From Meghimatium bilineatum (Eukaryota; Mollusca; Gastropoda; Stylommatophora; Philomycidae), in contig CM067298.1 of NCBI GenBank assembly GCA_034231615.1, forward strand, positions 53,224,883-53,288,882: a DNA stretch of 64,000 nucleotides, written 5' to 3'. Shown here piece by piece: positions 33,809-45,149 of this stretch. The notes below the pieces were generated by a model. That model saw only the letters and a program-made list of their open reading frames with translations, searched no databases and was not told the DNA's origin. Position numbers and translations under genes: made by a program. Within the stretch, counting starts at the first letter, position 1; each line of letters opens with the position of its first letter.

Positions 33809-33880
33809 TACCGGGGATCGAGCTCCAGACCTCACTAGTGTAAGACCAACGCTCTAACCTTTCGGTCACGCGCCACACAA
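33809..33880 (-). mobile_element. tRNA-like SINE head
   Basis: Minus strand GTGACCGAAAGGTTAGAGCG then GAGGTCTGGAGCTCGATCCC has A-box-like and B-box-like segments about 45 bp apart, as in tRNA-derived SINEs. No cloverleaf was proven; probably not a functional tRNA gene. Confidence 0.55.
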
Positions 33881-33884
33881 TGAC

Positions 33885-34480
33885 TAAGATAATCCTGAAA
33901 AAACCACCACATTATTTAATGACGTTTATTAAAACAAAACTATATACAAAACTGGAACTATATATCCTCTTTGCTTTATAAGGGAATAATTGAGTATATC
34001 CTCTTGTGCATTATAAAGGAACAATTTAGTGATTAACCAACTCACTTAGATTTGTTTTAAAACTGTATGTGCAGTAACAAACGTGAGAGCATGTTACATA
34101 ACCGATGTAGTTACACATTATACGATAACATATGCAACATCACTTTCCATCCAGTATTTCACACACACACACAAATGTGTCAAGCATTCTATATAGAGTA
34201 TGAAATGAGAAATTGTATTGATATTTATTGTGTGTGATTATTAAACCTGCGCAGTAACTAACCGCAGAGGTTTTAACATCACCGTCAGATTATTGATTTG
34301 CACATACGTGTCTGGACAATAATGTTTGTGGCTCGGCTTCATCCTCATGTAATAACATGTGTAGATAATAAGTGTTACATGTCTTGAGAGTTATATCAGA
34401 AGCTGCTTTGATAGTAGTCTTATTTTATTGTATATAAACCGAGTTTTAACTGAACACTTCGGGGATACAAGCATTTTCCT
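33885..34480. other. Stretch without recognised feature
   Basis: A short CA run near 34161-34173. Otherwise unique-looking. Confidence 0.4.
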
Positions 34481-34660
34481 CTGCTTCATTGTTCTTCAGT
34501 CAGATATCAGGGTACAGCGTCAATAGCTTCAATGAATTGTGTGATTAGCTTCAGGTCATCAATGGAACCCCTCAAGTCTGGAAGTAGTACCATCTCAGTG
34601 GGCCATATTTTCTCCCTCTCTTCTTGGTAGAGTTGACAGACATGAAGAATGAATACAAGC
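34480..34660 (-). mobile_element. RNase H-type LINE, C-terminal piece
   Basis: Minus strand reads HVCQLYQEEREKIWPTEMVL then LPDLRGSIDDLKLITQFIEA, the C-terminal tail that normally follows the Cys-Pro-x-Cys knuckle. The knuckle lies 1.2 kb away at about 35870, so an insertion or rearrangement separates them. Confidence 0.55.
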
Positions 34661-34894
34661 ATTATAAGTAGAGATTGCTCATCAAAATTTTACATCAACT
34701 TACGCTTATTATTTTTAAAGGCTTGCTATTTTAATCTTCTGTAATGTTGCCCTTGTAACATTTCTTTATTTTTACTATTAATATCTTTTTCGTTTATTTG
34801 TATTTATATTCTGTATTTGCATCATGTTATCCGCAGACTTTCCTTTCAATGTGTCTATTTGATCAGATTACCTCTGATACACTGGAGTGTTAGA

Positions 34895-35010
34895 TTTCTG
34901 TTCTAATATTGAAGTAGAACACACAATGAGATGTAGTAAGTGTGGCTTCTCTGTTCTAACATGGACGCAGAACACACAATGAGATGTAGTAAGTGTGGCT
35001 TCTCTGTTCT
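34895..35010. repeat. 53-bp tandem duplication, 2.2 copies
   Basis: TCTGTTCTAA...AGAACACACAATGAGATGTA...GTGTGGCTTC repeated twice with a few changes. Confidence 0.85.
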
Positions 35011-35294
35011 ACCTATCAGTTCATGCTAGAAAGGAAACGACATCAATTTATCAATCCATCAACTTGTTTTTCCTCACACTCTATTTTACTCATTTTAAGT
35101 AATAGAAACCACCTTGTTACATACGAAGATTCTCTTATAAGAATTGTTGATGACTGAAATTACTTGTTATTTTCATAATGAGAAGGTGCATAAAGTATAT
35201 TGTCATTGCTCGTATACATCTCAAGTGACATTTTCATTATTTTGCTTTCAATGAGAGTTTAAACAGTGTCAGACAATAAGTGACGATTTTCACA

Positions 35295-35362
35295 TTCTAG
35301 CTGTAAACAAGACTGCACCACATTCCGCTTTCTGTTTGTTGAATATCTGTCGGAGTTGAGAA
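35295..35362 (+). mobile_element. SINE family A, 3' fragment A9
   Basis: CTAGCTGTAAACAAGACTGC, CACATTCCGCTTTCTG, GGAGTTGAGAAAG resemble the A 3' half. Very diverged. Confidence 0.4.
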
Positions 35363-35864
35363 AGTTCAATATAACTAATGCAGTTGAGATGAAGATGGTG
35401 ATAAAGATGATGCTGAAGATGATGATGTTAATGACTGAAGTCTGTCCGACTGTAGCTGATGAGTCCTACTCCTTCCACATTCTGAGAATGTGTGTGAATA
35501 GTTTTGGAGTCAAGAGTAGTTCTTGCATTTCTTATACCACAGTTTTGTTGAGTAATAGCTTGTCTGGTGTTCTCTACAAAGAGTTCACCTTTAATATAAA
35601 AATGTAACATTCAAAATAAACTAAACTAATGAGAAAAATACTCACCACACAAGTATCTAACCAATAGCACTGTGCGAATCTGCATCATCGACACTTAGCA
35701 ATAAGTAGAACAGTGACAGATTTTGAAATTTTATACCGATTTAGAATATTAAGTAATTATATGACATTAAGAAGAAAAGATTAACCAACAAAGTATGACA
35801 TCTGGATCCTAAGTACTCACATGTCGATACAAAGTATACCAATTAGGTATTAGGTCTGTTGATT

Positions 35865-36530
35865 ATCCTCTTCGCACACCGGGCACGTCCATAGGTTCTC
35901 CGATCTCCGTTTCAGTAAATCTCTCAGGGTATAACGGCTGATGGTTCCGGTTCTATGTTGGTTCATTGCTCATTCTGAGCTCTTTGTCAGTGGTTCTCTA
36001 CGGGCCACGCCTATCGTCACTCCAAATTCCCACATTCTCGATATTAACTCTCACTCATTCAACTCAAAATCCTCAGATCGTGAGGACTCACAAAGAGCAA
36101 TGAGTATGTCTGCTCGGTCCATAGGCTGACCATCTGTTGTGGTGGCGAGACTAGTTAATTGGTAGGCACGTTCGTTTTCCTCTTCGCCCGCGTGTCCGGG
36201 AACAAAGATAAACGTGAGTTTTCGTAGTGATGCCCGTATTTTAGCTCTCTCTAATGATTCCACTCATTCCCTACATACATCACAGGTTTTCACTTTCTGA
36301 ATCATATTCAGTAAGTCACTTAATATGCACGCATGGGAATACACTTGTGATTCAGTCAGTTAAGTGCCTGCTTTACGGCGAATACTTTCATTGTTAGGCT
36401 GCCTGATTTTGCCGTAAAGGCACCACTGGCTTCGTGTACTGTTCTTCCTTTTGATCTGGCAATAAAGGCCCATGCGCATCGGTGATGACGGATGACCGAC
36501 AAGTCCGTGTAAATCACAACATCTATGTCA
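35865..36530 (-). mobile_element. LINE RNase H domain remnant (I-like clade)
   Basis: Minus strand: DDIDVVIYTDLSVIRHHRCA, WAFIARSKGRTVHEASGAFT, LTMKVFAVKQALN, ILSDLLNMIQKV, LTFIFVPGHAGEEENERAYQ, MDRADIL and WTCPVCEEDN. This is the RNase H fold with the first Asp (YTD), a later Asp (LSD) and the VPGHAG loop, then a Cys-Pro-x-Cys knuckle. Two catalytic positions look altered: the usual Gly after YTD is Leu, and the Glu before MAV-type helix is Lys (TMKVFAV). Stops also occur. Confidence 0.75.
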
Positions 36531-36949
36531 TCGGTATTCTCGCATATTAGTCGATTAATGTCGACCCGAACTACTCGAATGTCGACAAGATATACTGAAA
36601 TATCGACACAGATACCAACATGCAACCACTGAAGAATATATACACGGTAGATAGACTCTTCTAAGATACAAGACATGAATATCTGGTATTGACATTACAA
36701 TTACATCAAGATTGAACAGAAAAGATGAAGAAGAAGAAGATGTAAAATAAACAACAACATCACACATGATTGCTGAAAAATTAGATAGATACTTATGCTA
36801 CTCCAAAGACAACTGCTGAAACCTAAAATGGTGAAGTATCGCAATCGTACAACTTCAATAACAGTCGGTGTATTTACTAAGTTCATGATGATAAATTGAT
36901 ACGTGGAGTTAGCAAGGAAGACGATAACTAAAAACCTAACTAAGGCTTA

Positions 36950-37645
36950 TTGCAAATCCATATCCCCCAAAACTGCAGTGACAAGATACCAACAAAAAAT
37001 ATAATTGGTTGGTGGGACAAAATACCAGATAGTGTGATACTGATGAAAGTCAAATCTGTAGGCATACACACAATTGTAATAAGTCACAAACATGTTTGAT
37101 AGGTCATTTCATCCAGATGAAAGATTTCAGTCCTTTATTTAACCCTGGAAATTAAAAAAACAAATAATATCTACAATATTTGTACCAGCACTGTGCTACC
37201 AATGTCAAACATGGTCTCTAACAGCTTCGCAGCAAAGAAAAATCGTCACATGTGAAATGGAGTGTCTGAGAAAAGCTGCAATGGTTACCAAACTAGATAA
37301 AATAAGAAATGAAGAAATTAGAAAAAGAGTTGGTATAATATCATGTATCGAACATATTGAGAGACAGCAAGTAAAATGGTTCGGTCACCTTATGAGAATG
37401 AAGCCAAACCAAATACCAATAAGAGCATGTAATACAAGAATATCCGGGCGTAAAGCCAAAGGTAGACCAAGAAAACGGTGGATAGAAAACATTAAGATAA
37501 CCTTGAACAAACATGGACTAAATGCAACCTCGGCGACACATCTGGCCTTGAAACGACAGCTTAAGCTACCACCCCTACGCTTAACGGCAAGTGTGAATGC
37601 GTTCAACAATCATTCACCTGGGGAAAGACAATAGACGATTTAAAA
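36950..37645 (+). mobile_element. Family-G LINE, internally deleted
   Basis: A short segment of endonuclease-like reading (VILMKVKSVGIHTIVISH) is followed closely by the post-RT region: IISTIFVPALCYQCQTWSLT, KIVTCEMECLRKAAMVTKLD, EEIRKRVGIISCIEHIERQQ, VKWFGHLMRMKPNQIPIRAC, GRPRKRWIENIKITLNKHGL. The last 125 codons are open. RT is missing. Confidence 0.8.
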
Positions 37646-37649
37646 AAAA

Positions 37650-38280
37650 AAGCTGCTACAATGATCTCACTTCAATGTAGATATAAATTTGTGGGAGGCT
37701 TGACACCCCTTGACATAAACATGAACCTGGTGTTACAGACTTAGCTTTGGCACAGCTGCTGCAACGATCCTCACAGTAGATGATCAACAAAGAGAACGTA
37801 CTAGCAGAAAGGCAAGAACTACTCGATATCTCACAGACTAAAATGAGAAAATTCCGGGCATGTATATGACTCATTGGTCACAACCGGACATAGCATTCAT
37901 CATCGTCATCCCGGTTCAGCCCAAATGGTCATCTTTGACTACAACATACAAACAAGACAAACACGTTTACTAATAAAATATATTACGTTATTTGTTTTCC
38001 TCTGAACGGCTTATTATGTCTAACTTGTATAGTTTGAGTAATCACTTCTGTCTCGAATGTTAAGAACGTAGTGTACGAGTGTTGTGTTTGTTCAGCACTC
38101 TGAAATGGTTATCTGCATATCACTTTTTTCCATCTTCACGAGAACAGGTAGGTAACATCTTTCTACAGCAACCTCTCTCTCTCTCATTCAGGTACACACC
38201 CACGCATACCGAGTTTCGTAAAAATAAACAATGGTGAACAGCTTAAGTGTAGCTTTAAACAAAAACTGTGCCAGATATTT
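37650..38280. other. Stretch without recognised feature
   Basis: A CT-rich patch at 38175-38190. Nothing else identified. Confidence 0.4.
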
Positions 38281-38284
38281 ATTT

Positions 38285-38559
38285 TTCTTCTTCTGCGTTC
38301 GTTCTCAAACTCTTGCAGATTAGCAGGATGTAGTCCGGAGAACGGAATGCGTTGTGTCATGGTTTACAGCATTGCTGCGATTTTGCGCCTTTCGGTCTGA
38401 CACATCCGACTTCAACATGGCTTTGGGTCACTGATTCTATATGGGATGGAACAGCCAACTCCATCCCATAACCTCCTTAGTCGCCTTTTACTAAATGCGT
38501 GGAAGGTAAACAGTGTTGCTATTCTTTGCTCCCCTTTCAGGTCCCGGCAACACACGGCG
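38285..38559 (-). mobile_element. SINE family A, copy A3
   Basis: Reverse complement runs from GCAACACACGG's partner end (5' GTGTGTTGCCGGGACCTGAA) through the core to CGAACGCAGAAGAAGAA. Near full length. Confidence 0.88.
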
Positions 38560-38919
38560 TGACATATTTTATTTTTTTAAACATTATTTCTTCATTAACC
38601 ATAACGTCAACAGGAGTTGTGAAAACTGAAGGGACACAACTATAATTTAACAATGCAAAGAGATACAACCCTACGTATGGATGTAATTATTTCCCTTTAA
38701 GCTTGAAGTGGTAATTCAGGCATGGCTTTCATGAACATGCATATCTTTGCAGGTATACTTATATACATGCACGCATGCACACCATCGTATAAACATATAC
38801 TATACACACATATGTGAACACATATTTGGATAATCTTATCTACTCACTTCGGTCTTATGGACGGACTGAATGGTATCTGAGGTCACGGGGTGTGGCAAGT
38901 TAACGTCAACGAAAATTGT

Positions 38920-39260
38920 TTTTTTTCTACAATAAAATTGCAAGAATTTGACATTTTTGTTTGCAACAATAAAATTAGAAGAATTTGACATTTTTTCAAC
39001 AACGATAAAATTGTAAGAATTTTTGCATTTTTCTACAACAAATAAAATTACAAGAATTTAAATTTTTTTCCATAGAACAATAAAATTACTAGAATTTGAA
39101 ATGTTTTCTAAAACAATAAAATTGCAAGCAATTGAAATTTTTTCTACAACGATGAATTTGTAAGAATTTTACATTTTTTTCTACAACGATGAAATTGCAA
39201 GAATTTGACATTTTTCTACAACAATAAAATTGTAAGAATTTGACATGTTTTCTGCAAATT
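38920..39260. repeat. Tandem repeat, unit about 38-40 bp
   Basis: About eight imperfect copies of TTTTTCTACAACAATAAAAT plus TGCAAGAATTTGACA. Confidence 0.9.
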
Positions 39261-39299
39261 TGAAAAAAACAACAACTATGTAGTTTATTTCCTACTGTT

Positions 39300-39450
39300 T
39301 CATCTTTTTTTTTAAAAAGGGGAGCGGGGAGGGGAAAGTTTATTCTGTGATATAATTAAGCAGTGTAGTCCCTGAATACTGGAAAGTTGTTGATAAAGAG
39401 GGGCCACATTGGTAAAAGATATTTTTTTCGTAATTTGTGGACAACCTAAA
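39300..39450. mobile_element. Probable MITE family M copy M5
   Basis: Contains GATATAATTAAGCAGTG and GTCCCTGAATACTGG shared with M4, and a right end CGTAATTTGTGGACAACC resembling the M terminus. Confidence 0.35.
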
Positions 39451-39564
39451 TATATGTAGATGTATGGACACCGCAATAATTGAAGATATAATCAGATAGT
39501 AAATAGACACACAGATTAACTGTATAGTAATGTATCATTGTATTAGATGCCTGTATAGGACGCG

Positions 39565-39698
39565 ATTGACAAACAGGCGCAGATATCGGAGCTAAGATGT
39601 AAACCATGACACAGCGTATTCCGTTCTCTGAACTAAATTCTGCTGGTCTGCAGGAGTTTTAGAGTCAACACCGAAGTAGAAGAAGAAGAAGAAGAAAG
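39565..39698 (+). mobile_element. SINE family A, 3' half (A8)
   Basis: GGCGCAGATATCGGAGCTAA, GTAAACCATGACACAGCGTA, CTGCTGGTCTGCAGGAGTTT, then GAAGAAGAAGAAGAAG. Confidence 0.8.
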
Positions 39699-39889
39699 CT
39701 AATATAATTGATTTACTCATTAGCATGGAGGTTACTCTTCATTTTGGTGCCCAGGACATCAAGCAATAAAGCTATGAAACGATTCAACCATTGTACAAAA
39801 TGATATAATAGCAGTATTGTAAATAATTCCTGAATAATTACGACAAATGCACAAACTATGACAAGGATGAAATAGTCCCTTTATATGTG

Positions 39890-40225
39890 GGCACATGACA
39901 ACCTGTGGGCTCTTGACAGCCCTTAGTCTATGTAACAAATGCACAGGTTCTGATCAGTTGTGTAACTAAGGCGACACCCAGACTCATATACATTCTCAAA
40001 GGTGTAATGGTGCTGGGAGTTTATGGGTGCATGGTTAGTGTCCGAAGGAAGGCATTCCAGTACTCCAATATCCAGGATTACCACACCCTGCCAGAATCAC
40101 AGCACACGCATCTGGGCCAACTATCTCATCATTCTTCTGTCTAATTTGCTGATCCAACCACAGCGACGACACATCTAGCATTCCCCGTCCTTTATGACTT
40201 TCCACAAAAGCACAGAGGTGCAATG
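39890..40225 (-). mobile_element. Repeat family C, copy C3
   Basis: Minus strand shares GATGAGATAGTTGGCCCAGA, CTGGCAGGGTGTGGTAAT, CTGGAATGCCTTCCTTC and CATGCACCCATAAAC with C2 and C1. Confidence 0.7.
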
Positions 40226-40229
40226 TCCA

Positions 40230-41025
40230 CTGCTATACACGTCTTAATTATAATTGGAGATTATTCTATAGAAGATAACAGTAAGAAATTGAGACGACGT
40301 GTGACAGTAATGATTTTTAACAGGTGATAGATTAGCAGCGTATACCCCACTCCCCAACTTTCATTAATCGTCTACAACAACATGCATGATAGAGCTATGA
40401 AAGAGTGCATGAAAGCTTATTGATTCTGTGTGATTCTTGCTGCATGCCCTATTAGTTGTTGCTGTGTCAAATAGAGGAGTCATTTTACCACTCCTCCTTC
40501 ACAAAATGACCAAGACATTACAGGGAATCTAATCCCGACATTTGTGACCGACATCTACGAACACAAAATATGTCTTATATATGATTCATCGTACTTCTAA
40601 TACTGCTACAATTTTCAGCGTTTTCTAAAATACTCATCACAAAACAAAAATACCTAGAGAATATATGCTTACAAAGACACCAAATATGTTGTCAGCATTT
40701 TTAGAAAACTTTAGCAAAACACGGAACAAACCGCCATACACTCTTGTTCAACACTACATATCTTTGATAAATTCCAGGCTTGTTGATTTCAGCAACACGT
40801 AAATTTTTTCCAGGTATACGTAGATGTTAAGCTTCCAAAAGTGCTGGAATAGAGGTGGGGAGAGTGGAGTAATCAGGAAATTTGTCTGTGAGGGCGAAGT
40901 AATTTGGCCACTTGCCGAGTCTGTATTGCAAACGGTATTCCAGCAATGGTTATTTTTAGAAACAGCGTGAGTTACTCGAAACTGGAAAATATATCCGACA
41001 ATTTTCACATTAGACTTAAATGTAT
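40230..41025. other. Stretch without recognised feature
   Basis: No coding or repeat signal identified. Confidence 0.4.
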
Positions 41026-41027
41026 GA

Positions 41028-41518
41028 AATGTATGTGAATCGGTGGTTCCAGAATATGTGAATAATTGGTTCCAGAATTTGTGGATAATTGGTTCTATAA
41101 ATTGTGAATCATTGGTTCCAGAATATGTGAATCACTGGTTCCAGAATATGTGAATCACTGGTTCCAGAATATGTGAATCGCTGGTTCCAGAATATGTGAA
41201 TCGCTGGTTCCAGAATATGTTAATCACTGTTTCCTGAATTTGTGAATCACTGGTTCCAAAATATGTGAATCATTGGTTCCAGAATATGTGAATCACTGGT
41301 TCCAGAATATGTGAATCGCTGGTTCCAGAATATGTGAATCACTGTTTCCAGAATATGTAAATCGCTGGTTCCAGAATTTGTGAATCGCTGGTTCCAGAAT
41401 ATGTGAATCACTGGTTCCAGAATTTGTGAATCATTGGTTCCAGAATTTGTGAATCTCTTGTTCCAGAATTTGTGAATCATTGGTTCCAGAATACGTGAAT
41501 CACTGGTTCCAAAATATG
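41028..41518. repeat. 23-bp minisatellite, about 21 units
   Basis: Unit GAATATGTGAATCACTGGTT plus CCA, with recurrent variants ATTTGTG and ATCGCTG. Confidence 0.97.
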
Positions 41519-41779
41519 ATGCTTGTGTAATCCAAACAAACCATTACTGTACCATACAAATTACCTTTTAAAACACTGCTTCTAATTTACATTATATTTC
41601 TTCTTATGTACGAAGGTGTTTCAAATATAAACATTAAAAGTGATACGGATATAGAAATAACCATTGACTACTAGCTGTCAATATTGTTAATTATGCCAAA
41701 AGTATGCTACAAGTATAATTATTCGAAGGTCGTGGTGACTGGATTAGTATAACTGTTTTTTAATAATTTAAATCTCTGA

Positions 41780-42305
41780 GGGGGCTATCCATAAATTACG
41801 TCAACACATATTTTGGCAAATTGTGACCCCTCTCTGCCCCTTGTCAACAACTTGTCAATAATTCTGGGACCAATTCCTTTATGATGTCAATAAATAATTA
41901 CCCCAACCCCCGAAATTTGTATGTGTATGCAGAACTAGTGCGAGAAACCCCATACTGTTTTAGATTAAAATAAAGTTCAGATTCTCATAACTTATTTGGT
42001 GTATCTTTTTCTTCTTCAGCGTTCATTCTCAAACTCCCACTGGACCTCCCTTGTAACAGGACCGTGGTCCTACTAGATTTCCAGCATAATGTAGTCCAGA
42101 GAATGGAAATGCGTTGTGTCGGGTTTTATTTGCGCCAATGGCCCGACACATCCGTCTTAGGCGGAGATTTGGTGTATACAAACTGATCTTTTGATTGATG
42201 TCGACTTTTGTTAAGCCCCTCTCTCCTCACTTGTCAAGTCAACAACTGGTCAACTTTTTCAGACCCCCTCTTCCTGTAATTATTGACGTAATGTGTGGAC
42301 AGTCC
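41780..42305. mobile_element. MITE family M, copy M3, hosting SINE B3
   Basis: Left GGGGCTATCCATAAATTACG, right (inverted) GGACTGTCCACACATTACGT: 19 of 23 terminal positions match. Subterminal CCCTTGTCAACAACTTGTCA. A minus-strand family-B SINE is nested at 42006-42166. Confidence 0.75.
42006..42166 (-). mobile_element. SINE family B, copy B3
   Basis: Reverse complement starts CGCCTAAGACGGATGTGTCG and ends GAACGCTGAAGAAGAA. Inserted inside MITE M3, so it is younger than M3. Confidence 0.85.
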
Positions 42306-42539
42306 TTGATATAAACCACATTGGAGTAACGTCCGGGGTTGAAAAGATCGTAGCTCATCATGCGAGGTACTGCTTAGTTAACCTGGAAGTGCAATTGTGG
42401 TGCAAGCAAGCAAGGAGACTTCACAATGCCAGTATAAATATGATCAAACAACTATTGACATGCATCAAAGAAGGAGCAGCGTTCTGTTTTTGATTTTGAT
42501 CAATAAAGGTCTGAAATACATAGAAAGTTATCGGCTAAA

Positions 42540-43185
42540 GAAGGTCCAGTATGATGATGAATATATGTCAATAAAAACTCAGTAGATCAATACATGCGTG
42601 TCAATGAAGGTCCAGTACGGGGAAGAATGTATGTCAATGAAGTTTCGGTATAGTGATGCATGCATGTCAAAGGGTATCCGGTGTTGTGATACATACATGT
42701 CAAAGAAGGTTCAGTATGGTGATACGTTTATGTCAAAGAAGGTCCAGTGTGGTGATACGTTTATGTCAAAGAAGGTCCAGTATGGTGTTGCATTTATGTC
42801 AATGAATTCCCATTATGGTGATTCATGCATTGCACAGATGGTCCAATATGGTGATACATTCATGTCAATGAAGTATGATGATGCATGCATTTCAATGAAA
42901 GTCTATTATGTTGATGAGTATATATCAATGATGGTCCAGTATAATGTTGCATGGATATTAATGAACGTCCAGTAAATTGATGCATGCCTGTCAAAGAAGG
43001 TCCAGTAAAGTGATGCATGCATATCAATTAAGGTCTAGTATGTTGATGCATGCATATCAATGAGCGTCCAGTATATTGATGCATGCATGTAAATGAGCGT
43101 CCAGTATATTGATGCATGCATGTAAATGGAGGTCTAGTATGGTGATACATTTATGTGAAAGATGGACCAGTATGGTGATACATGC
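42540..43185. repeat. 33-bp minisatellite, about 19 units
   Basis: Unit ATGTCAAAGAAGGTCCAGTA plus TGGTGATACATTT. Because 33 is a multiple of 3, one frame stays open from 42598 to 42975 and repeats an 11-residue motif like MSKKVQYGDTF. No start context or neighbours support translation. Confidence 0.93.
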
Positions 43186-43199
43186 TTGATAATCCAGCA

Positions 43200-44070
43200 A
43201 GTTTATCTGTGAGATATAAAGACTCGAAACCGCGTCATTCACACCGATCATGAAAAATATGTCGCAGATAACAGACACGATGAAAGATGTATGAACAAAT
43301 GTGTTCAAACTCATTGGAATAGTGAATCCATGTAACAGGGTTTCATTTACCTTGATGGCATCTGTCAGATAGCTTCATTAGCAGAAATATGGCCGAAAAT
43401 GGTTTTAAGATGTGGTACACCTGTTGGAAGAAAGTTATAATATTGTAGTTAACACCTGTAAGAAATATAAATAACCACTGTGTTAGAACGTGCATACTAC
43501 ATGTCGAATAGAACAGAACTGGTTGATTGCGTGATAAGCTTATGTGATGTGTATTCTTGTACATGGTTGCCATATGGTTGATACTGTTTATGTACACAAA
43601 TTATTTGTAAAAAAATGACCAAATTTTAAATGTATATGAAATACTAAAAGCATTTGAAATTTTAAAGAGTGTTGGCTTTTTATAAAAGTGTATTACCGCT
43701 TTCCAATTATCAATATTCATTCATTACACAATGAAAAATACATGCTTTTACTAAATTGAATTGAGCTCTTTTGTTACGTTGAGAGAGTTCAAGCTTTCTC
43801 TAAACATGAAAGCAATTCATGTACTTAAATGCTTTATTTACAGTAAAATTATACATGTTATTTTTTCACTATGTAGTAAATGAATAACAACTAAATTATT
43901 GCTCCTACTATTATCTAGTGCTTTTTGCTATCATGAAAACATTTGTTCTCAGTGTTTTCTGTATCAGTTCTCAGTGATATAACTAAGCTTTCAGTCCTAC
44001 ACCCGGTGAAGAATATGATCAAATCCTGTTTGAAACATGTATTCTTCAATCTATTTTTATACATGAGACG
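43200..44070. other. AT-rich stretch without recognised feature
   Basis: No coding or repeat signal identified. Confidence 0.4.
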
Positions 44071-44078
44071 AATAGATA

Positions 44079-44260
44079 GGCGATGTCGGCGTGGTGCAGT
44101 GCACGTCTGTGATAATCAAGGTACCGGGTTCGAACCCCGCCACAGGTATTTGTGCATCCGGACCATTAAAAAACAATGGCAAACTACTGAACGCATTTAT
44201 ATTGAATTGAAAATCACTACAGCCAAAATATGCTGGTTTGATGGCTACACCCTGAATAGG
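44079..44260 (+). mobile_element. tRNA-derived SINE
   Basis: TGGTGCAGTGC matches the A box at 10 of 11 positions; GGTTCGAACCC matches the B box; they are 34-40 bp apart. The tRNA-like part (44081-44150, ending GCCACAGG) continues into an unrelated body ending near CTACACCCTGAATA, so this is a SINE rather than a tRNA gene. Confidence 0.7.
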
Positions 44261-44699
44261 ATATACTACCAATTTTCTTTAAACAGAATACAGGTGATCC
44301 GACAGTTTAAAAAAAACCCAGTATTTCGTGTGGATATATTAATTAGTTAACTATCCACAATTAATATGCGACAAAATGTGTAGCCAAAATTAATAGAGAA
44401 ATATCGGAAAGTAGATATGTTTTCAAAAATAACCATAAGCCTGTATAAATAACATAAAAACGATGAAAATAAATGTCATGGCCTTTAAAAATGTCACAAT
44501 TTGACGAATTTGATCATAAAATAGTCAATATGGGAACACTGTTCACATCATTCCCTCAGGACTGTTGCAAAATTCGGTGTCTGCTAAGACAGAGAGTGTG
44601 TCTCAAGTTGTTGCACGTTAATGAATCAATCAGAGGAAATATACACAGACAGATGTTTCACCATTGAGTATATGAATGTGAGTAAATGCGGAGAGCTGT

Positions 44700-44908
44700 T
44701 ATTGTATTAACGGGGTACTAAGGGTGGAGTTTCCTGTTCCATCTCATATAGGGTCAAAGTGACCAATAAGCTATGATGAAATAGGAAGTAAGTGGTCGAA
44801 AGACGCAGATACCGCAGCCAGTCTTTAAATTATGATACACCACATTCCATTATCCGGACTACACGCTGGTAATCTACAGAAGTCTGACAACTAACGCAAG
44901 AGAAGGGG
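44700..44908 (+). mobile_element. SINE family A, copy A6 (diverged)
   Basis: GGAGTTTCCTGTTCCATCTC, CATATAGGGTCAAAGTGAC, GAAAGACGCAGATACCGCAG, CACCACATTCCATTATCCGG, CTGACAACTAACGCAAGAGA. Confidence 0.65.
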
Positions 44909-44934
44909 GAGATGAAATAGTCAATAGCTAGTGT

Positions 44935-45060
44935 ACTGAATTCCCAAGCGGGCGGTCCAGATTCCATTTTTAGATTAGCTGGAACATTATTTAACTTAGT
45001 TGAACTCAATCTTGTTTTGCCCCTGTCCCATTTACAGGTGAGATTTTTTTCCCGTGACTA
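44935..45060 (+). mobile_element. Degenerate tRNA-like SINE
   Basis: TAGCTAGTGTACTGA and GGTCCAGATTCC are A/B-box-like, followed by ACAGGTGAGATTTTTTTCCC. The tail resembles that near the 33.8 kb SINE. Confidence 0.35.
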
Positions 45061-45149
45061 CCCCCCGTCCCCTCTTCCATGACATAAACATTTCGTTCGA
45101 GTATTTGCTGAGCTTGTAAAAATGTTTGAGTATTATGTATTATATAACA

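Noticed and set aside
39759-40223. Short minus-strand ORFs taken as small genes
   Set aside because: They fall inside repeat C3, which matches C1 and C2.
41247-41480. Repeat ORF in the 23-bp array
   Set aside because: Unit length is not a multiple of three; the frame is open by chance, with no coding signal.
44081-44150. Functional tRNA gene
   Set aside because: A and B boxes exist, but the sequence runs into a SINE-like body and a sound acceptor stem was not evident.
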